64,000 bases of DNA from Polaromonas sp. CG_9.7 (GTDB lineage: Bacteria; Pseudomonadota; Gammaproteobacteria; Burkholderiales; Burkholderiaceae_C), in assembly GCF_015752205.1 (NCBI RefSeq), contig NZ_JADOVG010000013.1, positions 55,112-119,111 of the forward strand. Direction: 5' to 3'. This document shows positions 57,776 through 64,000 of this stretch, piece after piece (the first letter of the stretch is position 1; every line of letters begins with the position of its first letter). Made by a program: the position numbers and the translations under genes. The notes beneath the pieces are model-generated. The model saw only the letters and a list, made by a program, of their open reading frames with translations, was not told the DNA's origin and searched no databases.

Positions 57776-58786
57776 ATGTTTAAAAACAAAATATTGCTTA
57801 TTACGGGTGGAACAGGTTCATTTGGTAATGCCATCCTCAACCGATTTTTAAACTCGGATTTCGCCGAAATTCGAGTTTTTAGCCGTGATGAAAAAAAGCA
57901 AGAGGATATGCGCATCAGGCTGAATAATGAAAAAGTAAAGTTTTATATTGGCGATGTGCGTGACTACGACAGTATTCACGATGCGCTTCGAGGAGTGGAC
58001 TTTGTTTTCCATGCTGCAGCACTCAAGCAGGTCCCGTCTTGCGAGTTTTACCCGATGGAAGCTGTCAAGACCAATGTTGTGGGTGCTGAAAACGTGATGC
58101 GTGCAGCCATTGCCAATGGTGTGCAGCGATGCGTGGTGCTTAGCACAGACAAGGCGGTTTATCCCATCAATGCGATGGGCATGTCCAAAGCCATGATGGA
58201 AAAAGTCATGGTGGCCAAGTCCCGCCTTTGCGACCCGGAAAAAACGGTGTTGTCAGCCACGCGCTATGGCAACGTGATGGCCTCGCGGGGTTCGGTGATT
58301 CCTTTGTTCCTGGATCAATTGCAAAAGGGCAAAGCGCTCACCATTACTGACCCCAATATGACTCGATTTCTGATGTCGCTTGAAGAGTCTGTGGACTTGG
58401 TGCTTTATGCGTTTGAGCATGCGCAACCGGGCGATATTTTTGTTCAAAAGGCTCCAGCTTCGACGATTGGCGATTTGGCGCAGGGTTTGAAGGAACTACT
58501 CAACCTGGACAACGAGATCAAGATTATCGGCACACGCCACGGCGAAAAGTTGTATGAGTCGCTGGTGTCGCGTGAAGAAATGGCTCGCGCAGAAGATTTA
58601 GGTGACTACTACCGTATTCCTGCTGATTCACGTGACTTGAACTACGACAAGTACTTTATTCAAGGTGAACTGGAAATCTCCACAATTGACGATTACACCT
58701 CGCACAACACACGTCAACTGGATGTTGCCCAGGTGAAGGACGTGCTGATGCAGTTGGACATCGTGCAGGAGGCAGTCAATGCTTAA
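57776..58786 (+). CDS. fnlA: FnlA/WbjB-like UDP-GlcNAc 4,6-dehydratase/5-epimerase
   Basis: 336 residues. [21 protein letters not shown] (Rossmann), [49 protein letters not shown], and [15 protein letters not shown] are the CapD/WbjB signatures. First step of UDP-L-FucNAc synthesis. Its end overlaps the fnlC start by 8 bases. Confidence 0.93.
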   Translation: MFKNKILLITGGTGSFGNAILNRFLNSDFAEIRVFSRDEKKQEDMRIRLNNEKVKFYIGDVRDYDSIHDALRGVDFVFHAAALKQVPSCEFYPMEAVKTNVVGAENVMRAAIANGVQRCVVLSTDKAVYPINAMGMSKAMMEKVMVAKSRLCDPEKTVLSATRYGNVMASRGSVIPLFLDQLQKGKALTITDPNMTRFLMSLEESVDLVLYAFEHAQPGDIFVQKAPASTIGDLAQGLKELLNLDNEIKIIGTRHGEKLYESLVSREEMARAEDLGDYYRIPADSRDLNYDKYFIQGELEISTIDDYTSHNTRQLDVAQVKDVLMQLDIVQEAVNA

Positions 58787-59903
58787 AGTCATGACCATCG
58801 TAGGCACCCGGCCGGAAATCATCCGGCTTTCTCGTGTTATTGAAAAACTGGATCAGCATTGCGACCACGTATTGGTGCATACGGGCCAGAACTACGACTA
58901 CGAGTTGAACGGGGTTTTTTTTGAAGAGCTGGGAATCCGCAAGCCAGATTGCTTTCTGGAAGCTGCTGGCCAAACCGCTGCCGACACCATTGGGCAGATC
59001 ATCATGGCATCTGACCGAGTGTTGGATGAATACAAACCAGATGCTTTGCTTTTGCTGGGTGATACCAACAGCAGCCTTGCCGCCATTGCCGCCAAGCGCC
59101 GCAAGGTTCCAATCTTTCATATGGAAGCGGGCAACAGGTGCTTTGACTTTAGGGTGCCGGAAGAGATCAACCGCAAGATCGTTGACCATATTGCCGACAT
59201 CAACCTGACCTATAGCGAGATTGCCCGTAATTACCTTTTACGTGAAGGACTGCCACCAGACCAGGTGATCAAGACCGGCAGCCCAATGCGTGAAGTAATT
59301 GAACATTACAGCGAAAGGATTGAAGCTTCTGATGTATTGGCAACGCTGAACCTTGCTGAGCAAGGGTACTTCTTGGTAAGCGCGCATCGCGAGGAGAATG
59401 TTGATTCGCCGCAAAACCTGCAGCGCCTGTTTGATGTGCTGAACGCGTTGGTTGAGCGTTATGACTTGCCGGTGATTGTTTCCACACATCCGCGAACGCG
59501 TAAGCGAATGGAGGCGCAGGGACTCACAGCGCATGCTAAGGTGTTGTTTCACAAGCCGTTTGGTTTCCTGGATTACCTCAAGCTGCAAACTTGCGCGCGC
59601 GCTGTGCTGTCTGATAGTGGGACGATTACCGAAGAGTCTTCTATCCTGAATTTTCCGGCACTTAATCTGCGTGAGACCCATGAACGACCCGAAGGCATGG
59701 AAGAGGCTTCGGTGATGATGGTTGGGCTTGGGCTGGATCGAGTCATGCAAGGGTTGGCTATATTGGAGTCTCAACCACGCGGCAGTGACCGGGGACTCCG
59801 GTTGGTAGCTGACTACAGCGTGCCAAACGTGTCTGACAAAATGGTCCGGATCATCCATAGTTATACCGACTATGTGAATCGGGTTGTTTGGAAAAAGTAC
59901 TGA
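58779..59903 (+). CDS. fnlC: FnlC/WbjD-like UDP-N-acetylglucosamine 2-epimerase family enzyme
   Basis: 374 residues. [74 protein letters not shown], and [35 protein letters not shown] match the WecB family; the [11 protein letters not shown] stretch is the WbjD subgroup signature. It performs the last epimerisation to UDP-L-FucNAc. Confidence 0.93.
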   Translation: MLKVMTIVGTRPEIIRLSRVIEKLDQHCDHVLVHTGQNYDYELNGVFFEELGIRKPDCFLEAAGQTAADTIGQIIMASDRVLDEYKPDALLLLGDTNSSLAAIAAKRRKVPIFHMEAGNRCFDFRVPEEINRKIVDHIADINLTYSEIARNYLLREGLPPDQVIKTGSPMREVIEHYSERIEASDVLATLNLAEQGYFLVSAHREENVDSPQNLQRLFDVLNALVERYDLPVIVSTHPRTRKRMEAQGLTAHAKVLFHKPFGFLDYLKLQTCARAVLSDSGTITEESSILNFPALNLRETHERPEGMEEASVMMVGLGLDRVMQGLAILESQPRGSDRGLRLVADYSVPNVSDKMVRIIHSYTDYVNRVVWKKY

Positions 59904-59919
59904 GCGGCGCACGATCTAA

Positions 59920-61110
59920 ATGCGTGTTGCCGTAATTGCTGATGTTTTTCCGCCGGTGCGCTCCTCGGCGGCCGTTCAACTCAGGGACTTGTCGCATGAA
60001 CTGGTCAGGCAAGGCCATCACTTGACGGTGATGATTCCTGCCTCAGATATCGACCAGCCCTGGCTGCTTGAAAAGCTGGGCGGCGTCGAGGTGTTGCGGC
60101 TTAAAGCGCCTCGCACCAAGGACATGAGCTACGCCCGTCGAACGATGGGCGAGTTTTTAATGCCCTTCGCCATGCGGCGCAACCTGCGCAAAAGCCCGCT
60201 GGCTGATGTGCGGTGGGATGGCGTGATCTGGTATGCGCCGACAATCTTTTTAGGTCCCATCGTCAACACCCTCAAGCAGGGTAGCGGCTGCCCCAGCTAC
60301 CTCATCATTCGGGACATTTTTCCGGAATGGGCGGTGGACATGGGGCTCTTGGGCCGGGGCCTGCCTTATCGATTTTTAAAAGCAGTCGAGCGTTACCAGT
60401 ATTCAGTCGCTGATGTCATCGGGGTGCAAACGCCGGCGAATCTGCCTTATTTCAGCCGGACCGGGTTAAAGCCGTATCAGCGCGTCGAAGTGTTACAGAA
60501 CTGGCTGGCTCACGCCCCCAACATTGGTTGCAGCATTTCGGTGGCCAACAGCGCGCTTGCCGGGCGCACTATCTTGGTCTATGCGGGCAACATGGGCGTT
60601 GCGCAGGGCATGGGAGTTCTGATTGACTTGGCCGCACGGCTGCGCAGTCGAAACGACATTGGATTTCTATTTGTGGGCCGGGGCAGTGATGCCCAGCTGT
60701 TGCGCGACGAAGCCATCCGGCGCCAGCTTGACAATGTTGTGTTTTATGACGAAATAGCGCCGGAAGAAATCCCCGGCTTGTACGCGCAATGTCATGTGGG
60801 CATCGTTGCCCTGGACCCGCGCCATAAAACCCACAATATCCCCGGAAAGTTTTTAACCTACATGCAGGCAGGATTACCTGTGCTGGCAAGCATTAACGCC
60901 GGAAACGACCTGATCCAGATCATTGAAGACGAGCGGGTAGGCCAGGTCTGCACGGATCATTCGGTAAACAGCTTGGAGCATTTGGCGACTCAATTGGTAG
61001 CCGAAGTCAAGAGCGATGCTGATATGCCTGCGCGCTGCAAAACCTTGTGCGCCCGGCTTTTTGCGCCTGATGCGGTGGTCAAGCAAATTGTTGCGGCCTT
61101 AACGCATTAA
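59920..61110 (+). CDS. WbuB-like glycosyltransferase
   Basis: 396 residues, GT4 family. Begins MRVAVIADVFPPVRSSAAVQLRDL; donor site includes YAGNMGVAQGMGVLIDLA and FVGRGSDAQLLRDEA and PGKFLTYMQAGLPVLASINAGNDLIQII. It follows fnlA-fnlC as wbuB follows fnlABC in enterobacterial FucNAc loci, so it probably moves L-FucNAc. Last gene of the locus. Confidence 0.87.
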   Translation: MRVAVIADVFPPVRSSAAVQLRDLSHELVRQGHHLTVMIPASDIDQPWLLEKLGGVEVLRLKAPRTKDMSYARRTMGEFLMPFAMRRNLRKSPLADVRWDGVIWYAPTIFLGPIVNTLKQGSGCPSYLIIRDIFPEWAVDMGLLGRGLPYRFLKAVERYQYSVADVIGVQTPANLPYFSRTGLKPYQRVEVLQNWLAHAPNIGCSISVANSALAGRTILVYAGNMGVAQGMGVLIDLAARLRSRNDIGFLFVGRGSDAQLLRDEAIRRQLDNVVFYDEIAPEEIPGLYAQCHVGIVALDPRHKTHNIPGKFLTYMQAGLPVLASINAGNDLIQIIEDERVGQVCTDHSVNSLEHLATQLVAEVKSDADMPARCKTLCARLFAPDAVVKQIVAALTH

Positions 61111-61141
61111 CGATGCGGTCAGCAATGATTTCCTGCGTCTT

Positions 61142-61160
61142 ACCCGCGAAGGCGGGAATC
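61142..61160. repeat. Palindrome with CCCGC/GCGGG arms
   Basis: ACCCGCGAAGGCGGGAATC: same core as the copy at 61629 in opposite orientation (class CCCGC..GCGGG). Confidence 0.7.
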
Positions 61161-61243
61161 TGTTTTAGCGCGCATCCGTTTTAACTGGCAAGCGGTTTTT
61201 TGTAACTGCTCAGGTCGGCCCGTGCCTCCGAATCCGAATGACT

Positions 61244-61265
61244 CCTTCCCCCTCTGGGGGAAGGT
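61244..61265. repeat. Palindrome CCTTCCCCCTCTGGGGGAAGG
   Basis: Arms CCTTCCCCC and GGGGGAAGG around TCT, with TTGGGATGGGC following. A repeat type I recall from many proteobacterial genomes. Confidence 0.65.
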
Positions 61266-61378
61266 TGGGATGGGCTGGCGGAGGTCTTGCGCAACCGCTG
61301 TTCGATTCATCCCTGGCTGGCACGACCCACGAAGAAGTGACGGATACGGAAATTGCAAACGTGCCGGTTTCAAATTGC

Positions 61379-61408
61379 GGTCATTGCGGGCCTGACCCGC
61401 AATCCATG
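61379..61408. repeat. Palindrome of the GIY-YIG-flanking family
   Basis: GGTCATTGCGGG, CCTGA, CCCGCAATCCAT: nearly identical to the units at 35721 and 36059. Confidence 0.8.
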
Positions 61409-61438
61409 ACCCCGCATCGTGCAACGAAGGCCATGGGA

Positions 61439-61473
61439 GATGGATCCCGGATCAAGTCCAGGATGACAGCGGC
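61439..61473. repeat. Palindrome, GGATCCCGG class
   Basis: GATGGATCCCGG, ATCAAG, TCCAGGATGACAG: reverse orientation and slightly decayed, related to the copy at 36232. Confidence 0.7.
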
Positions 61474-61537
61474 ATTGACCAAGGCACGCATATTGTCAAA
61501 GAAATAGACCTCTTGCGCAAGGCTGGTATGCGCTTAC

Positions 61538-61556
61538 AGCTATAAATTCAGTAGCA
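61538..61556 (+). repeat. Dispersed AGCTA-type repeat
   Basis: AGCTATAAATTCAGTAGCA, with TTGCGCAAGG upstream at 61513: both conserved blocks present. Confidence 0.7.
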
Positions 61557-61628
61557 AACCTGTCAGCCACCTTGCCCGTCGTGCTTTCCACTCAGAGTGA
61601 TTGCGCCCTGGCGTTTCAGTCGGTGATG

Positions 61629-61655
61629 CTGGATTCCCGCCTTCGCGGGAATGAC
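61629..61655. repeat. Palindrome TTCCCGC/GCGGGAA class
   Basis: TGGATTCCCGC, CTTC, GCGGGAATGACG. Ends TGGAT and ATGACG fit the superfamily. Confidence 0.8.
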
Positions 61656-61932
61656 GGATGGAAAGTTGCTCACGACAACGAACGCCACCCCCTGAGGCAT
61701 TGGATGTCTTGCTTGGCGCTCATATTCCTAAGCGCACATCAATCTGCTGCCATGCAATTCTTTCGCAGTGCCTGTGGTGGGCCTGCAGCCTTGCGCAGTC
61801 TCAATAAATCAAAGCGCAACCGTGTTTTTGGGTGTGACTGCGTCCCCAACCGCCTGAAATGTAGTTTTCGGATTAAATTTTTACAAATAGAAACCACATA
61901 AACGTTTCATTCTGAAAATTCGGTGGAGCCTT

Positions 61933-62000
61933 ACAAGGTTTTAGCCAAGTGGCTGATTTGTTTAAACAAATTTGGCAACGACAAGAAATTAAAACCTTGT
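61933..62000. repeat. Nested inverted repeat
   Basis: Outer arms ACAAGGTTTTA (61933-61943) and TAAAACCTTGT (61990-62000) are perfect; between them lies a perfect 16-base palindrome ATTTGTTTAAACAAAT (61956-61971). No coding role seen. Confidence 0.7.
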
Positions 62001-62181
62001 TAATTTCACATAAGTAACCTGATGTAGCTAGTTCTTTAGCAGGATGGTCTCTTGTTGAGCTATTCGACACACTCGATGACAGAACGGTCAGATAAGCGAT
62101 AAGTTTTAACACTTTGTTCCTTTTCTGCTCCGGACTGGATTCGAAAAAAACCAACACCCAGCGTGTCGAAGAGGAATAAAC

Positions 62182-62376
62182 ATGACTATCCACCGCACCG
62201 TAAAGCTGTTGCTGAATGTCGCTGACAAGCCCAGCCATTCACCGCCATGGTTTCGGTCGGCAAACACGGCTGGCTTGCCACCGGTTGCACGCGGTGCTGC
62301 GCATTCCACAGCCTTCGACGACACAGTCGTCTGCTACATCCAGGCCAGGCGAGTCAGGAGGCGCAGCCTTCATTGA
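62182..62376 (+). CDS. Doubtful small ORF
   Basis: 64 codons starting MTIHRTVKLLLNVADKPSHS, with GAGGA 6 bases before the ATG. The Shine-Dalgarno is good, but the protein is unfamiliar and has no domain I know. Could be a leader peptide or a gene remnant before the peroxidase gene. Confidence 0.25.
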   Translation: MTIHRTVKLLLNVADKPSHSPPWFRSANTAGLPPVARGAAHSTAFDDTVVCYIQARRVRRRSLH

Positions 62377-62463
62377 TTTCACCCACCGCCCCTGTCCCTT
62401 TCGTTTTGATTCTCACTTTCACCTATGGCCCAGCAGCCCACGCAACCTTCAGGAAAAAACACC

Positions 62464-64000
62464 ATGGCCACCACCAAGCCCGCCAACTTCACCGTCAATC
62501 TTGCCGATTTGAACAAAATCCTTGAGCAGATCAAGATTTCCGAAATCCACGCCACCACCGGCGTTCTTGCCAATCTCGACGGCACACCGATCAGTCCGTT
62601 GCTGCCGGTCGGCCTGCGCACGGTGGACGGCAGCTTCAACAGCCTGTTGCCAGGCCAGCAGAACCTGGGCGCAGCCGACCAGGTCATGCCCCGCCTGCTG
62701 ACGCCTCAATTCCTAAACGATGCCGATGGCGATGTCATGCCTCTGGGCCCCCCAGGCTCGGGCGCGCCAACCATCACCAATACCAACTACAACACGCACG
62801 TCAGCGTGGCCGACGCCGACCCGCGCATCATCAGCAATCTGATTTCCGACCAGACCCTGGGAAACTTTTCCGCGATTTTCAAGGCGCTGGAACTGGCAGG
62901 CTCTGCCGATCCGTTTGCCGACACGGCCGCAATTCTGGCCGAACCCGTTGCCTCGCGCGTGGCCTTGGCAGAATCCAAGGGGCTGGACCTGTCGCCCAAC
63001 GGCAGCATCACCATCGAAAACCTCTCGCCAGACATTGGCCTGTCGCCTTCCTTCAACGGCTGGATGACGCTTTTCGGCCAGTTCTTTGACCACGGGTTAG
63101 ACCTGATTCCCAAGTCCGGCAACGGCACGGTTTATATCCCGCTGCAGCCAGACGATCCGCTCTACGTGCCCGGCGGTCCCAACTTCATGGCACTGACGCG
63201 CGCCGCAACCGTCACCCTTCCGGGCGCCGACGGCGTACTCGGTACGGCCGACGACCTGACGCACGAAACCGTCAACACCACCACGCCTTTCATTGACCAG
63301 AACCAGACCTATACGTCCAACTCGTCGCACCAGGTTTTTCTGCGCGAATACAAGCTCGATGCCAGCGGCCATCCGGTGTCCACCGGCCACCTGCTCGATG
63401 GCGCCAATGGCGGCATTGCCAACTGGGGCGAAGTCAAGGCGCAAGCCTTGAACCTGCTAGGCATTCGGCTCAATGATTTCGATGTGCTGAACGTGCCGCT
63501 GCTGCGCACCGATGCCTACGGAAAGTTCATTCCTGCGGCCAATGGCTTCGCGCAGGTCATCGTCGGCCTGGGTGCCGACGGCATTGCCAATACGGCCGAT
63601 GACCTGGTGGCTGTGGGCACGCCCGGCGCACCGGTCAGTCCTTCGGCCGTCAATGCGCTGCGCACCGGCCATGCGTTTCTGGATGACATTGCCCACCACG
63701 CGGCACCCGGCGTTTATGACCACGACGGCAATCCGGCCACCGCCAAGATTGCCCAGGTGGCCGATACCGACTTGGACCTGAACAATGATGGCGTGATCAG
63801 CACGGCCGAACGCACCGCCGACGACGGCCTTGCGTCCACCTACGACAACGAGTTGCTCGACCGCCACTACATCACTGGCGATGGCCGTGGCAATGAAAAC
63901 ATTGGCCTATTGATCCGGCCCGATGAAGTATCAAGCGGCATAGCGAACACGCCGATCCTGGAAATAGGCGATAACTCGCTCAGGCGTGCGTTCGAGCAAC
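62464..64000 (+). CDS. Peroxidase-family (animal heme peroxidase-like) large protein, N-terminal part
   Basis: The first 512 codons are present; the frame runs off the right edge. FGQFFDHGLDL (His at residue 210) matches the distal-histidine motif of the animal peroxidase family. Repeats of the type GADGVLGTADDL and GADGIANTADDL, and DLNNDGVISTAERTADDG, are calcium-binding-like. Bacterial relatives are very large exported proteins with RTX-type C-termini, so the rest may carry such repeats. No signal peptide is seen, which fits type I secretion. AGGA, 9 bases before ATG 62464, supports the start over an in-frame ATG at 62425. Confidence 0.82.
   Translation, partial: MATTKPANFTVNLADLNKILEQIKISEIHATTGVLANLDGTPISPLLPVGLRTVDGSFNSLLPGQQNLGAADQVMPRLLTPQFLNDADGDVMPLGPPGSGAPTITNTNYNTHVSVADADPRIISNLISDQTLGNFSAIFKALELAGSADPFADTAAILAEPVASRVALAESKGLDLSPNGSITIENLSPDIGLSPSFNGWMTLFGQFFDHGLDLIPKSGNGTVYIPLQPDDPLYVPGGPNFMALTRAATVTLPGADGVLGTADDLTHETVNTTTPFIDQNQTYTSNSSHQVFLREYKLDASGHPVSTGHLLDGANGGIANWGEVKAQALNLLGIRLNDFDVLNVPLLRTDAYGKFIPAANGFAQVIVGLGADGIANTADDLVAVGTPGAPVSPSAVNALRTGHAFLDDIAHHAAPGVYDHDGNPATAKIAQVADTDLDLNNDGVISTAERTADDGLASTYDNELLDRHYITGDGRGNENIGLLIRPDEVSSGIANTPILEIGDNSLRRAFEQ

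Larger units (their letters stand above)
61111..62463. other. Non-coding gap rich in palindromic repeats
   Basis: About 1.35 kb after the polysaccharide locus. It holds six repeat copies (61142-61160, 61244-61265, 61379-61408, 61439-61473, 61538-61556, 61629-61655), a nested inverted repeat (61933-62000), and a doubtful 64-codon ORF (62182). Longer frames here are translated repeats. Confidence 0.7.

Noticed and set aside
61572..61901. 109-codon ORF after the polysaccharide locus
   Set aside because: Part of it is a translated palindromic repeat (LDSRLRGNDG), and it lacks a start signal.
61873..62238. 121-codon minus-strand ORF
   Set aside because: Runs through the nested inverted repeat; no domain or ribosome site seen.

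Overview
The window is GC-rich DNA from a betaproteobacterium of the order Burkholderiales. Gene content and order (ribF-ileS, pimC/pimD-type acyl-CoA dehydrogenases, ftsK-lolA-rarA, livHMGF, rpmB-rpmG, rhlE) point to the family Comamonadaceae, with a Polaromonas/Rhodoferax-like relative most likely. This is inferred from remembered gene families, not from a search. No rRNA, tRNA, integrase, transposase or CRISPR array was found.

Region 1 (1-38.5 kb) is ordinary chromosome: ileS (cut by the left edge), ribF, an HNH nuclease, a bestrophin-like channel, two acyl-CoA dehydrogenase subunits, yceH and purN (divergent), a fasciclin-domain protein, a secreted phytase-like esterase, a cupin, prfC, a HAF-repeat lipoprotein, an RsmB-type rRNA methyltransferase, a fatty acid desaturase, rpmB-rpmG, trxB, a Crp/Fnr regulator, ftsK-lolA-rarA, the branched-chain amino acid ABC transporter livHMGF, a Bug-type binding protein, a 2Fe-2S reductase, rhlE, a BrkB-family membrane protein, a small GIY-YIG nuclease set among palindromic repeats, apaH, and a CNNM/CorC protein.

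Region 2 (38.5-61.1 kb) is an exopolysaccharide/O-antigen type locus read left to right. It opens with a 650-base AT-rich leader holding a strong terminator-like hairpin and an ops-like element. The export and control set wza-wzb-wzc follows, then a uppS remnant with a large internal deletion and a WecA-like initiating transferase. Next come genes for a 2,3-diacetamido-uronic acid (tviB-like, wlbA, wlbB, wlbC-like), a Wzx flippase, a beta-helix protein, a Wzy-like polymerase, two glycosyltransferases, the UDP-N-acetyl-L-fucosamine genes fnlB-fnlA-fnlC, and a WbuB-like transferase. A toxin-antitoxin pair plus a YhcG-type PD-(D/E)XK nuclease sits between wlbB and the aminotransferase, splitting one pathway. 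From about 52.1 to 57.1 kb the DNA is far more AT-rich than its surroundings, which suggests transferred serotype-specific genes.

Region 3 (61.1-64 kb) begins with about 1.3 kb of non-coding DNA crowded with several palindromic repeat classes and a nested inverted repeat. It ends with the start of a large peroxidase-family protein cut by the right edge.

Throughout the window a short palindromic repeat (core AGCTATTAAAANNNTAGCA) recurs at least eleven times, four times inside protein-coding genes. A second superfamily of palindromes, with ends TCAT...ATCCA, clusters around the GIY-YIG gene and beyond the polysaccharide locus.
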